The notes under the pieces: generated by a model
Told to the model about the DNA's origin: nothing
Databases searched by the model: none
What the model saw: only the letters and a program-made list of their open reading frames with translations
Part shown: positions 23,101 through 35,579 of the stretch, one piece after another
Numbering within the stretch: position 1 is the first letter of the stretch
Layout: each line of letters starts with the position of its first letter
Program-made: the position numbers and the translations under genes
From: Takakia lepidozioides
Taxonomy: Eukaryota > Streptophyta > Takakiopsida > Takakiales > Takakiaceae
Assembly (NCBI GenBank): GCA_030704615.1
Contig: CM060731.1
Location: 45,882,001 to 45,942,000 of the forward strand
Length of the DNA: 60,000 nt
Reading direction: 5' to 3'

Positions 23101-24201
23101 CACGGATTTGGGCGTTTCCGACACTCGTAAGGCCTCGCCACCATTCCCACATGGCAGCGTGACTACTCTCCTGCGGCCATCTATGACCGCTCCGGATTTG
23201 CTCAAAAAGGTCATCCCCAAAATGAGATCCACTCCATCGATCTCGCAGATGGTGAAGTTCTCACGTCCCTCCCAACTCCCCAGTTGAAGAGGAACATCAA
23301 ACGCCAACCTTGTCGCCAACTGTGGTTCTCCTTTGGCAGAACACACCTCAATAGAGGCCCCCACATCACTCGTCGGGAGTCCCAACTTTCGCGCCGCCGC
23401 CGGCGTCATGAAGGAGTGCGACGCTCCTGTGTCCACCAACAACGACACGTTAGTTCCGGATATTATCCCATCCACGAACAATAACTGACTCCCTTTACGC
23501 AGGGCGCCAGTTTCCTGATACAACTCACAAGAATAGTTGCCCACCTTGCAAGTCCTGGCGACCACCGCTTCCACCAAGCGACTGATGGTATCTTCCGACA
23601 GCTCCGTGGTTGCCCGAGTCATGTTCAATTGTCGAGGTTTTGTGCACTTCTTGGCCATGTGCCCGGGCTCCCCGCAATTGAAACACACTCCATCAAAGGT
23701 TGCCTTCTGTCCGCCATAAGCCGCTCCACCCGCTTTTCCTTTCGAAGCACCGGGTGCCGCCTTGACGTGTGAAGGCCCTCCCTTCGATTTCCACGTGCCA
23801 TTGTCGCCACGTGGCCTATCCCACTTCTTTTCCGGTCGGAAGGAGTCACCTTCCCGTCGGGTCTTCTTGTGGTTCAGCTCCGTACGGCCTTGTCTCTCAC
23901 CCCTAGGGACATCCGAGAAACATTCAGCCCTCTCAATTGCCTCGTTCAAAGTCTTGGGTGGCTTCTCCTCCAACTTCCGCCTGGCCCATGGGGCCAGTCC
24001 CACCACAAAGTTGAAGACCATTTTCTGGTTCTGCCATGTCCGCGACTTCGAGCAACAGCACATTGAAAGCCTAGACATACCCCCGAATGTCATCTTTTGC
24101 TTCAAATTCCTCATCTTGTCCCGGGCAAGCCAGGACGCGTTGAGGGGCACAAACTGTCTCTTCATCAATTCCTTGAACCCACTCCAGTTCAAGGTTTCCG
24201 G
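20169..24201 (-). pseudogene. Ty3/gypsy chromovirus gag-pol (broken)
   Basis: Two overlapping minus-strand blocks, 24192-21172 and 21425-20169, in different frames. In order: gag C-terminal part, CCHC knuckle [14 protein letters not shown], aspartic protease [11 protein letters not shown], reverse transcriptase with YIDDILVYS, RNase H starting [13 protein letters not shown], integrase HHCC zinc region (CTTCQQN), integrase DDE core with DFMTAMP and SDRDPKFTS, and a C-terminal chromodomain (EYLVKWKGYHQVEASWV), which marks the chromovirus branch. A single frameshift near 21380, in the integrase zinc region, separates the blocks; otherwise the frame is intact over 4 kb, so the insertion is young. 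The 5' end runs into the N gap, so the gag start and 5' LTR are unseen. Confidence 0.95.
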
Positions 24202-24701
24202 NNNNNNNNNNNNNNNNNNNNNNNNNNNNNNNNNNNNNNNNNNNNNNNNNNNNNNNNNNNNNNNNNNNNNNNNNNNNNNNNNNNNNNNNNNNNNNNNNNN
24301 NNNNNNNNNNNNNNNNNNNNNNNNNNNNNNNNNNNNNNNNNNNNNNNNNNNNNNNNNNNNNNNNNNNNNNNNNNNNNNNNNNNNNNNNNNNNNNNNNNNN
24401 NNNNNNNNNNNNNNNNNNNNNNNNNNNNNNNNNNNNNNNNNNNNNNNNNNNNNNNNNNNNNNNNNNNNNNNNNNNNNNNNNNNNNNNNNNNNNNNNNNNN
24501 NNNNNNNNNNNNNNNNNNNNNNNNNNNNNNNNNNNNNNNNNNNNNNNNNNNNNNNNNNNNNNNNNNNNNNNNNNNNNNNNNNNNNNNNNNNNNNNNNNNN
24601 NNNNNNNNNNNNNNNNNNNNNNNNNNNNNNNNNNNNNNNNNNNNNNNNNNNNNNNNNNNNNNNNNNNNNNNNNNNNNNNNNNNNNNNNNNNNNNNNNNNN
24701 N
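24202..24701. other. assembly gap, 500 N
   Basis: Exactly 500 N, a placeholder of fixed size. It swallows the 5' end of the chromovirus. The flanks need not be truly adjacent. Confidence 1.
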
Positions 24702-26072
24702 TTCAGGAGTGGGCCCCATCAGATTAGATCTGCCAAATTAGGAGGTCCAAACTGCAAATTCAAAGTGACCCGATTCAGGTCGCTTGGAACTTAGGGTTTA
24801 AGAAACCACGGAAGGGCCCCCCAAATTATAAGAGAAACCAGTGAATGAAGTTTAGCATGTAACTTATAGAGAGGCAAGAGTTTGAGCTGCTTGCCTCACC
24901 CAAGTTGCATGAATTGAATGTTCATACTGCGGATGCCACCCAAGCTTTTCTAGCCTCGTTACTTAGATCGAAGAATAATTTGAGATAGCAAATTGAGATT
25001 TGGCTGCATCTAACCTTGACGGCGCGTTCTCATCATAGTTGTCAAAACGCCAGCTCCACTCATTGGGGGTCAAATTGAAAGGGACCAGACGACCATACCA
25101 TGGTGGGATTAAGGCAAGGGTGTGACTCTCCTCCCCACTGTGAAGGTGGGGAGCGCTCCACTTTTCCCGCCCGCCCCTACGGCTTGAGGAGGGGAGCGGG
25201 ACTGGAACGATGAGGGGGAGTGGGAACAAGTGAGCTCAATGGGGATCTAGGACTTCCAATTATTTTTGGAGATGAAAAAAATATATTAAATCTGTAGACT
25301 CGTCAGTCGTACAACTTGCCAGACGTGTGGAGAGTTGAACCGGACACATCATTGGCACCAGGCCACCACCACCTACCGCTTTCTGCCACCCTCCAATTTT
25401 TCTTAAGCAGTTTACTAGTTTTAAGAAAATAGTTTAACGTGTAATGGACCACATGGTTTGAATTTTTTTTCCCCGAAATAAACTTAATAGAAATTATCCA
25501 GGGCCTCTGTCCCTACAATTTTATAAAAAAAAAATTAAAAAAAAACCCCGAGGCTCAGCCGCGCACACTCAAAAACAAATGCATGGAATGCATTCAAGCC
25601 CTGCCGTATAGTAATTATGAATAGGTAGTAAAAAAAAAAAATCTGGAAAAACACATAATTAGTCTAAATATCAAGGTAACAGGATTTGAGCCCTAAATCA
25701 CCCGGGTGGCACGCACGGTAATATCCAATGGACTTTCATTTATGGCATGCACAAGAAGTTGAACGGATGTCATTCATTAAAAGACCGAATATTCTCTTGA
25801 AAACTGTCTCGATCGAATTGGAAGTCTAATCGAAAGTATCGGTGCTAAAGCAGCTGAAACCCATTGGGTAGTCTGCCTTAGGAAGGCAGGGCCAATAAAC
25901 TCATTGGGTAACCGAGTCTCTTCGCTAGAAACATCCTTAAAACAACCAAATGTGAACTCTGAAAGGCCCTTTCCTTGTCAGTGGTCCGGATTAGGTCACG
26001 TGGTGGGCCGAATGTAACTAGCTGCAGTAAACCTTTTTACCTCACATATGAGCATGAATATGAGAGCACTTA
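24702..26072. other. no gene recognised
   Basis: AT-rich sequence with several poly(A)/poly(T) runs (about 25470-25550, 25630-25640). No ORF resembles a known protein, and no sequence like the chromovirus LTR is seen right of the gap. Confidence 0.5.
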
Positions 26073-26199
26073 GTGGATAACTTAATAATTACCGGGGTCC
26101 ACATTTCAAATCATATTGCGCAGTTCGAGAGAAATACTACTCAGACTCGCTTACTAGGGAGGCAAACATCTCTCTATCACTGGCACAGGTCTCAGCTGC

Positions 26200-27465
26200 C
26201 AACCAAGTCCTTTCTGTTGGAATTTGGTACTTTGCCGCGGTCTAGCGTCCCAACTCTTCCCAGATTCAGGAAAGTAGAAGGCTTATCAGAGACTTTATTT
26301 GGGGTGCAGGAAGCTCTGCAGAATCCAAATGGCCACAGGTGGCTTGGAACCAAATTTGCAGTCCGAAAAAAGAAGCGTGGACTCGGCCTCATAGATCCAG
26401 AAATCCAAACTATTGCCTTGCTGGCCAAGTGGATCCCAAGATTTTTGGGCCCAGAGGGAGGCCTCTGGAAATTTCTGGTGTACGAAAACATAACCCGCTC
26501 TTCACCTCTGAAGCTCTCTACGTTGTTTCCCTCTCTTCTTTGGATCACTCATGGATTCAAGCACAAATCGGTTGGTTCCACTCTATGGTCCAACATAAGG
26601 CAGGCCTGGGGGAAATTTAGGCAGTTTCTAATGAAGAATCCTACCACTTCATTCTATGAGGTTCTTCGTCAACAGCTATACCTGAATACAAATACCCCTT
26701 CTCCCCAGCAGCAAAAACATGCAAAACGTTGGTCCGTCTTGGCATCTACCAGATATATAACATTTGGAAGAACAATGGCTTCAAATCTGCAAAAACCTTA
26801 GCTCTGTCTGTTGGATTGACTAAGGCAGCAAAAGGGCACCAGGAGATAATCCAATCCTTACCTCCCCTATGTACTGCAGCACTTCGTTCTAGTCCCTTAC
26901 TCCGCTTTTCTTTGGCAGGTGGCTAATAGAATGCTAAAAAGTGGGGGAATGGCTTCAATTCCAGGGAGTTCTACTCTGTAACTGTTGCACTGCTAGTATC
27001 TTGGAATCCTTGCAAGAGCACTGTCTCTTTTCTTGCCAAGCTCCAGGTAAAGTTTGGCCCCTAGTGAAGGTCTTCTACAGATGCTGGAACAACAAAGCCC
27101 TAACCCCGTTAGATCTTCTTATCAACTATGACCAGGTCACTAAGCAGAGATCTATTACCTGTCCAGTTTTTGAGAGCCTCATAAGCTCCACTCTTTGGCA
27201 TGTATGGAAAGCCCAATGCAAGAAAACATTCTCTGGAGAGACCTCCATTATCTCAGCACTGCTTTCCAATGTATTCTATGATCTAGGGGTTGAGTCTAGG
27301 AAAGCTTGGTCCAAAACATGTACAGATATCGAACGGAACTCGAGGAACGCGGTTGCCATTCACTCTGCCTTCCAAGACTCTTGGGATATCTGCAGCTCCC
27401 CAGCGATGGACACCTGTGTCTGGACCGAGCTCCCTCCCGTGCTCCTCCACAATATCTCCTGAGTT
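26200..27465 (+). pseudogene. L1-type LINE, C-terminal remnant (RT tail and zf-RVT)
   Basis: The region holds the C-terminal part of a plant L1-like reverse transcriptase spread over two or three frames. One frame reads RDFIWGAGSSAESKWPQVAW and WNQICSPKKE, the other then gives RGLGLIDPEIQTIALLAKWI; the switch is near 26375. A further block has WSVLASTRYITF, then EHCLFSCQAPGKVWPLV and LISSTLWHVWKAQCKKTF, typical of the zf-RVT zinc domain at the LINE C-terminus. RT catalytic motifs are not present, so this is a 5'-truncated dead copy. T- and A-rich tracts follow at 27900-28055. Confidence 0.85.
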
Positions 27466-27529
27466 TGAGCGGGACATCAACAGGAAACACTTGAAACCCT
27501 CTAATACGGCTTCGAGGCTTCATTACAGA

Positions 27530-28220
27530 TAGTGTCTTTAGGGAAGGTTCTTATCAGTCTCTGTGCCAAGACCTTCTTCTTGTTTCCAACTATGGCCACT
27601 GCTTTACTTGTTGTTCTCCCCCGTAGGGTCTTTTTATTAGAGCTAGCCTGTAGTGGCTTCCTCGTTCTTTTTAGGAAGCATCAGAGTCTTGTTATCAGAT
27701 GTTAGTCAGGATCTTATGAGCCAATTCTTAGATGTGTCAACAACCTGGTTAGAGCCACCTACACTTCTTGATCTTCTCTCCATCGGAGAGGTAGGGTTCC
27801 GACATTCACTGCTCACGGTGTGTGTGCCTTATGGCGTATCAGGGGTTTTATTTGTTTTTCCCGATTAAACCAAATAATTTGTAAGGGCTTTTCGGCCACC
27901 AAAAATATTTTAGATTTGTTTTTTTTGTTTTTTGTTTTGTTTTGTTTTCTTTTCTTTTTTGGAAAGGGACAGAGACATTTTTAGAATAAAGCTAGTCAGG
28001 GCTACAATCCCCCTGTTCATCCATAAAACAAAAACAAAAAACAAAACAAAACATATTTCGCCTCAAAATAGTTAAGAGTACATGCGTCGATGATCCATCT
28101 GTTTTACAAACATGCCACCATTACTTATTGCATGAAAGTGGGTTGGTTATAGATTTAATTCTGATCATATTTGAATTTTCAAACGAAGCATTATAACCAC
28201 GGTGGCGGGCCACTTTAGAA
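27530..28220. other. LINE 3' flank with T-rich and A-rich tracts
   Basis: A T-rich run (27915-27960) and an A-rich run (28025-28055) are built of similar TTTTG/CAAAA units and are partly complementary. No gene recognised. Confidence 0.5.
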
Positions 28221-28708
28221 ATGGAAATCTCGAGGAGGGAAGTATTACTGATTGCTTTCACTTTCAGATGGTTGCAAAATGGCTTCCAAATTCCATGCGT
28301 CCCAGGCTTTTTGAAATTGTTACCAGACAGTGAATTAGGAGGAGATTATGATAATGTTGAGTTAGTGATTAGTGAGTCTGATTGGGACTGCAATGGGATG
28401 GGACTTGAAAATCAGTATAGACGGCGATTGAGATTGAGGAGGAGTGATTAGAGGAATGGCAAGAGTAGGGATTCAGGAGTCAATCAAAACTATGCGTGGG
28501 CCCAAAATCCATACGAGAGCGTTGAGATCCAATGTGGGCAAGGTAGAGGTTTCAAAAGTGAGGGCGATGGCACACATGCATCTCACGGTGGGCTCAATGA
28601 GCCACCACTGCCTGAGCCCGTGTCAACTCCCATTCTGAACTCAAGCACACAAAATGCAAACATGGCTGAAAATGCAAACACGCCTAACTCGCCTAATGCA
28701 GCTGCTGC
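28221..28708 (+). pseudogene. open frame left of the MULE, possible N-terminal part of the pogo relic
   Basis: From 28221 one frame stays open to 28727 with a single TAG (28449-28451). It reads a hydrophilic protein, with NQNYAWAQNPYESVEIQ and PPLPEPVSTPILNSS, then an Asn/Ala-rich stretch (ENANTPNSPNAAAA). I recognise no domain. The frame ends inside the first bases of the MULE. Past the right end of the MULE the pogo-type ORF resumes with ELLQTAKTIVW, so this may be the N-terminal half of the same protein, though joining needs a one-base shift. Confidence 0.45.
28700..28708. repeat. left target-site duplication of the MULE
   Basis: AGCTGCTGC, identical to 35733-35741, directly abutting the left TIR. 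Confidence 0.75.
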
Positions 28709-28850
28709 CAGGGATGCCTCGGCGTGAGCCTGGTTACGTGAGCGCGTGAGCGCAACTGCGCTCACGCCACGTCACCTTGTGCAAATGCCACGTCACGGGG
28801 CTCACTCCACGTCATCACACGTGAAGGCCGCGTCACCACGCGCCCAGAAA
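28709..28850 (+). repeat. left terminal/subterminal repeat region of the MULE
   Basis: After the TIR start there is a perfect hairpin GCGTGAGCGCA-AC-TGCGCTCACGC and four (C)CACGTCA-like motifs up to about 28840. Such clustered subterminal motifs are typical transposase-binding sites; binding is inferred. Confidence 0.7.
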
Positions 28851-28904
28851 GAAGTGGAGTGTATTCCTGCGGATTGGCACCCTTTACCGCGGAAACAAGC
28901 TGGA

Positions 28905-29285
28905 CGACATAATAAAAGGCATTGAATAAAGGATGGATGAATGTACAGTTGGATGATAAACAGATGGATGAGTGTGAAAAATGAATGTAGATGGATGAAT
29001 GAGGGATGGATAAGAGTCAAATGGATGAATGTATAATGGATGTTGAGCAATGACAAAAATTCATGACAGGAAGATGCATGACCAAAACTTTTGACGAATG
29101 CACAACGTATATGAAATGAGTGTGGAAGGTTTGTGGGGTGGATTAAAGAGTACAGAGGATGAATGTACAATGGATGTTGAACAAAAGAAAAAATTCATGA
29201 ATGGAGCACGCATGAATACACTGTAGATGAATGCACAATGGATATGAGAAGAGTCAGGGAGGTTTGTGAGATGGATTCATACATA
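28905..29285. repeat. ATGGATGAATG-type minisatellite inside the MULE
   Basis: Degenerate short units (ATGGATGAATG) pack 28930-29050, and a larger unit of about 134 bp starting GATGAATGTAYAATGGATGT is doubled at 29024 and 29158. Confidence 0.8.
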
Positions 29286-29406
29286 TTGCAATTTAAATGA
29301 AAGTTGATTTTGTGATTATTATTTGTTATAAAGGAACAACTACGGTGGAGGAAGGGGATTCAACGTTTTCCAGATAGTATGAAAATAAATATTAAAAGAA
29401 TACAGT

Positions 29407-30820
29407 TCAGTCTGACTCAGAGTCAGTACAATGTATCCCCGCTTCCTCTTCATCTAAGTCTAAGTATTTTAGAACACCGGATCCACGCTGGATACACCTA
29501 CGGCTGGCCACTAAAAAGTCAGGGGATAGGGACTCGGCCGCGTGAAGTGCCATTGCTTCGGCATAAACAGGAAGCAGAAAATTGGAAAGGGGGCTGTCGA
29601 AAACAGACTCGCCAGAACGTTCTTTCACCTTGTCAAGGTAGTGCACTTCAGATTCATCTGCTTCATCTGTATTCTCTGAGTTTTTGCGGATTCGTCCCCA
29701 TCTCCAGATCCTTTCCCCTCTGATCCTGTAGGCTTCGACCTCACAGTTTTCTGCACGATGTCATTCAGTTCTGACTGAGTAATTTGCAAATAGTGAATGG
29801 CGGTAACGACCATCACTCTGTCTCAAAGAAACTCACTACGAATGGTGTGAAACAATTCAGCACAATCTACACAAGCAAAGCTGATACTGCCGTATTCAAA
29901 ACAAAAGCGAGAACGATAGCGAACGGCGTTACGACAATCACAAAAGATAACGACCTGCCGGATCGGTGTTGTGTAATGACATCTATGTGCAAGTGATTGG
30001 CGGCAACGACATTCAGTATAGTTTAGGGCGGACAGTAAGTGCAGATTATTCAGATTGACTCCACTGTGATTACCGTCGCAAGCATGGGAAGAGGAAGGAC
30101 TGCTTGAAAGGCAATCAGACAGACTGTATGGTCTGAACAACGATGATTGACGGTATGTCGACCCTCACTCTCTCTTCAAACACATAGGTACATAAATCTC
30201 ATGAGGAGAATCGAATGGCGTTAACGACGCTCGCAATTCAGTAGTTCTTGCTAAAGAAGGGAAGAGGAAGGACTCCTTGAAAGGCAATCAGACAGACTGT
30301 ATGATCTGAACAACAGTGAATGACTGTGCCGATAGTCACCACACTCATTGTGCGGTAACCCTTAGCAGATGAGTAGAAAGCAAATCACCTTTGTGATGGT
30401 CGGTAGCGACAATCCCTGTCTGGGACATTCCACTCAATCTCTACGCATATCTTCAACAATGAAATGTAAGTTAGATAAACTTACTGGCGCCTTCCTAGGT
30501 TTTGAAATTGGATCCCCTCTGCAACTTTCCTCTTCCCTCTCACATCTGCTGGAATTTCTGTCTGCTCTAGGGTTTCTGGACTTCTTCTCCCGTTCGGCGT
30601 TCCGCGTGCTTCCACCTCCTTCAGTGTCCCTGCGAATCATCTCTGCCTCCACAGGCTGGCGCACTCTTATCGCCGATTGTGTCACAGCCGCTGCCTCAGT
30701 CTCCGTCTGCTCTTCTGAATCAGTCTCCGCGTTCACCTGCTGCTTGGCCCTGTGTTCTCCAACAAACGACGCCTTGTCATTTGCTCTCTTGCTCTGCGTC
30801 TCTCTCTAAGGGAAGTAAAA
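29407..30820 (-). pseudogene. second, divergent ORF of the MULE, spliced, unknown function
   Basis: Two coding-like minus-strand blocks. The upstream one (about 30817 to 30485) reads KRANDKASFVGEHRAKQQ, ETDSEEQTETEAAAVTQSAI and a charged stretch, ending at a consensus donor CCA|GTAAGT. The downstream one begins after CTCAG at 29774 with SELNDIVQKTVRSKP, continues through a Gly/Ser/Asp-rich linker, and ends LPVYAEAMALHAAE, then VLKYLDLDEEEAG and DSESD at stop 29407. The phase across the 710-bp intron is kept. One frameshift at an A5/T5 run (29681-29685) breaks the second block. The first exon and true start are not found. It points away from the transposase, which suggests a shared central promoter. 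No domain recognised; mudrB-like accessory proteins are a possible parallel but no similarity is claimed. Confidence 0.5.
30086..30335. repeat. imperfect direct repeat (173-bp step) in the intron of the minus ORF
   Basis: A block starting GGGAAGAGGAAGGACT and running through CAATCAGACAGACTGTATG recurs at 30086 and 30259. Around it, short GGCGGTAACGAC-like units recur between 29790 and 30360. Confidence 0.8.
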
Positions 30821-31631
30821 TAAAGAGACTTTCTTCTCTTTGTATTGTAGAAGGAACCCTCTCCAGCTTGACTACCACTCTCTCTCTAAGCGCGAAAAGT
30901 AGAAAAACGCAGTGACTCCCGCTTTCTTGCGGGATTGCCTGCGTTCTTGCGTGTCTCTAGAAGCATCGGATTCCCTCTCGCCTGACCGTTACACATAGTC
31001 ATTCCCTTATTAGTGCACATGCCAACAATTGGTGTACAGCTGTTCGTATTCAGTTATGGATGTCTGACGTGTGTCGCCCAAAATAAACGGCGTGTTCTTT
31101 ATTAGAACGGTTTCAATATTTAAAAATACAGCGAATCCCAGAAATCTTGGCGCAGAGTCTTACACAAATAAATGTAAATGAACGAGAGTTTGATGACAAA
31201 TCTTGGAATATCATACACGGTCATCCTTGTTAGCCAAACCCCACATTCGTTTCACATTTGGAACTTTCCAGGTGCGCATGATCATTGGTAGTAGTATAAA
31301 GATACATTTACTTAATCTGCAATCCCATCCTCAGATCCTGTGGTATGCTTCCAGGAAGTCGGCTTTGTTATTGGGTTTATGATGAGGTTCTGGTTAACGG
31401 TTTAACAGCTGCCGACACTGCTCCTAGGGATACTCTGACCACTGGGCCCACAAGAAAAGTATAAAATGGACGGCTGCATATCTGGAAAGAATAACATAAT
31501 ATGCACAGTCGTTGTCTGAGCTTCCTCCGCCATATTCTCTGCTCATTCTTCAACTGTGTTCTGGAGACATCAGTAAACCGATTTACACTAGATCTGTGAT
31601 AGCAAGGTACAAACGTACGCGAGGAAGGAAG

Positions 31632-34600
31632 ATGGCTTCCTCTGAAGCGGAGTTCTTCTCTGACGACAAATCAGTGTCGTTCTCCCAGGAAGTCCTTGAC
31701 AATGGATTTGCAATTGTTCTGGAATATGTCTTGGCTACCCGTTTTCAGCTGCAGAATGGCTCCATCTTTTTGGAGAAAGAGGTGTACGATCTTAAAGGGA
31801 AGTTGTTGAAATACTCTTTCCAAACCGTGATGAGACGGCTCATATCAGCCAGTGGAGAGTGCGTCCTGGTCGATACAGAGTACTTGGAGAGCCTCAGCGA
31901 AAGTCTCTTGGGTCATATGTGACGCCCGGGACTGCTGCTTCGGTCGTTGAAGACAAGAGGGAGGTGGTGGTGAAAAAAGAACAGACATCCTCCACTCCAA
32001 TCGTTGAGCTTTCGGATTCTTCGATGATGACATAAGTGAAATTCCAAATCCAGTCCTTCTACTGTGGTTGGAGAAGCTGATGAAGAAGAGATTTGTAGTG
32101 TCATTCCAAAATTGCGGGCAATGGGAGGAATGGTTGGATTCAAAAGTGAGTTGCAGGGAATTGATTGGGAAACTTTGAAGCAGGTGCCTGTGAAGTTTTT
32201 GCCGGAGACTTTTGATGGCGATATTCTATTCGAGTTGCCTCCTCCTCCGCGAGTTGGAGGTGTAACAATCATGATGCATGGAATGGACAAGAAACACGAC
32301 GGGCACCCGTGGTGCAGAACAAAAACATCCAATATTCAGAATGATGACAAGCTTGTTTCAGGAGGACAGTTTGCAATGGACACCTTAGGTGTGATAATTT
32401 GAATTGCAGACACTTTCTTCAGTCTGGGGTTCATAATCAAAGCGAATGGGAGGGTCTGGCGGAAAATCCATTTCAGCCTGGGACTGCCCTTCCACCGGCA
32501 AACACTTTCGTCTGCAAATTCTGCAAACTTGTGCCATCCTGCTTGGCGCTCTGCGGAGCAAGAATGTACTATGTTGTCCACCGTTTGAAAACAATGACAA
32601 GAGCTCGTGTGCATTTCGGATTCCATAACCATCCTGTCTCGAAGGGGGATTACAGGGAGAGTGTTGAGACAGTATCGAGGTTGATTAAACAGGAGTTCGG
32701 GAGAAACCCATCCGCAACAACATCTGCAATTGCTCTTGGCGCAAGCAAGTCCTTCTTGGAAAGCCATATTTTGAGTGAAGGGGATTCTGTGGGGACTAAA
32801 CTTGACGGTGCAGCATTGGACCTGGTCATGGATTATTTCTCCACTTTAAGTTCACCGAACATTCGGCATCAGATCAATGCATTGAGAATGGGCTCTGGGA
32901 TCAGAGGCTACATAGACAATATTTTGGAATTGAAACGAGTGAGCAAGTACGATTACATCCAGGACAATGTATTCCCAGGTCAAGGTGTCATCAAAGTTTT
33001 TCTTTTCAAAATGTCGACTGTTGGGGAGGGCAGTGGGGTTAGCCTCGTGAAGCGGATGCAGAAGACTGGGGACTTGCAGAACTGTTTTCTTATGTTTGAT
33101 CATGTGAAACGAGTGAAGGATTGGACGACAATGGTTTGTCATGTCTACGATCCAGTGTACCAACGAGCTATGACAATTGCAGTTTGTGACACGCAATCCG
33201 AGGATACGGAATCCCAGAAGCTCATGTGGAATTCCCTGATACGTGTCATGGGCTGCCATCTCCAAATTTTGCAGGTTTCATGGCGGATAATGCTCAAGCA
33301 AATTTCAATGCTGTTTGTATTGTCTTCGGATCGGGCGACCCAAAAGTGCCTATGCCAGGAAGAGAGTGTACATGTCTATGCCATTGGACACAATCTCTGG
33401 AAAAATATACAAAGTCGGACATCAAACGAGAGATGCAGACTCAACACCGTAAATTGTGCAAAGAGTACAAAGATGCTAGAACAATGAAGGAGGCGGACAC
33501 TTTGTTCCAGACAATTCGTGCATGGTGGTTCTCTTTTGGAGCTGCATCACTTGAGAGTATGAGAGCATTGGAAGATTGGCTGGCGTTTTGGCACTTCCGG
33601 TATAGACAGTGGGGAGCAGCCATGACAATGGTACGAGGCTTCTATTTCATGCTTTATTCATACATTTGCTTTCCATATTTTTGACTCATTGCTTTCTTTA
33701 TGTTGTTTCCTGTGCACTGTTCTGAAGTGTGGTTATCCTCTTTGCAGAACATGTCCATTGAGGAAATGGCGGACATGCCATCTTGCAATTTGGCAGAAAC
33801 TGTGCACAACGCATGGTTGCAGCAGTCTGGGAAACGAGGTCGGGATTTGTATGTGGCAACAACAGATGATTTGATACGTGCCTTGCAACAACAAACCCGA
33901 TACCGTGATTTCTTACGAGATGGGGTTGGTGGCAAGGGTCCGGACAAATGGGAGTTGATGTTGCGTGCTGCAAACAGATCTGGGGATCCAATCAAGATAG
34001 CACGGGCGGTGAGCATGTATGCCCAGGGAACGCCACTTGTTTCTAGAGTTCCACATCTTGAAGGGGAGGAGAGATTCGGCTCCTGTAAGAGGAAATTGAA
34101 CACTCCACCTGGTTCGGATTCAGATTCCCACAAGGCAGACCGTGATAACTTCTCGAAGCCTCGTGTTCCCCTGCATGACAGCTCCATGTCCGGAACCTCC
34201 ATTGTGGAGGAACCTCCAACACGACGGCAAGCTCCAGCATCAAACAGTGCCACTGAAATGGTGCAGGAGAGAAACAACCCCCTTGATGTGCTTGAGTCCG
34301 CATGCCTCGACCACGTTTGGCACATAGAACGCACAAGTGTAGGGTCTCGTGTGAAATGTACAGCGATCAGGGCAACTAATTTCGAGAAGTGCACTTCATC
34401 TATATCCAGAGGTGGTGCCCGAACTCCTGCTCCGACTTTCACGGGCTTGATGCGTCCATACGGTCAACCAGAAGCCAAGAACCACAAGTTCTGGTTTTGC
34501 GCAGATGATTGTGCCAGATGTGTGCATGGAACTGTGCGTCCTTCCGTAGTGATGAAGCCATCTCCTCCACCCGTTTGGCCCGTGAAGGTGGGAACACATC

Positions 34601-35133
34601 TCAGCTTTCACGAGATTGAAATGCTGGAGGAGGCAGGTTTTTCCCTTGCGAGACAACCCCAACTCCATGCATGTGCTACTACTTCTGCGTCCTCCCGGGT
34701 CCCCCCGGCAAATCCTGACTTGTGGCCAACCAAACGAGATGGAAAGCTCGTTCGGCGTTTCCCTCCAACCGCTGAACATTTTGGCAAAGTGGAGTCCACA
34801 AGAATGCTCCAAGCTCGTGTTGGAAGCACCACGGAAGTACCCGATCCAGGATATGGTCGGGTATTCACAATCATCACTTCCACATCTGCTGTTCATGACA
34901 GGACCTACGACATCACGGTTTCCAATTTCCCCAATTGCACATGTCCTGATTTTGTGAATATGCTATCAACCAGTTTGGGCAAGAGAGGTAAATTCATACC
35001 CTGCAAACATTTGTATTTCATATTTTTGAGGAGGATGGTTTGCGATCCCAAACGTGACAACTTCATTCACCAGGCCACTATGAGTTTCAACGAGGTCGAT
35101 ACTCTTTTGCAGCGGGATACAACACATGGGTAG
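31632..35133 (+). pseudogene. MULE-type transposase with GCM/FLYWCH-like zinc region and SWIM finger
   Basis: From ATG 31632 the protein runs through an N-terminal region, then a zinc-binding DNA-binding region (DGHPWCRTKT, RTVCNGHLRC, FVCKFCK, MYYVV, FHNHPVSKGDYRES) of the WRKY/GCM/FLYWCH kind that precedes MULE transposases. The catalytic region shows MFDHVKRVKDWTTMVCHVYD and FMADNAQANFNAV, the likely first and second Asp. One intron is clear: 33631-33747, 117 bp, GT-AG. A long variable region follows. The C-terminus has a SWIM finger, CTCPDF...CKH (about 34935-35015). Frame changes near 31911, 32023, 32045, 32355 and 33255 mean at least four or five indels, so this copy is dead unless some are assembly errors. 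Confidence 0.85.
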
Positions 35134-35579
35134 CATGAACTATGTAATGTGGTATGTGGATGACCATGATTTGAAATGTGTAATTCACATCAATTCGTCG
35201 GCTGTGCAATGATATGGCCTCCAACTATACGGAGTGAGCTCTGAGTGACAACTTTTAGGTAGTGCACATTTGTCATTGCACCGTTCGAAGTCTACATGTC
35301 TTGCTGTCGCTATGCACTACAATCATCTTTTGAAGATGATCCTAACTCTCATTGTTATTTGAGGAGGGAGGAAGGTCTTCCCGTGGCAGCCTTTATGGCG
35401 CACACTTTGTGAGGATATTTTGTCGTCCTCGTAATTGTAAAAGTGAAACAAACATTTGTAATTACACAATGTTGGATGCTGCAATTGTAGGCCTCAACGC
35501 TCGTCTTGATTCTATTTAGGCAAGATTCCCTGCATTAATTCCACGGTCATAGGACCATCCACGGTTATAGGCGGCGCAT

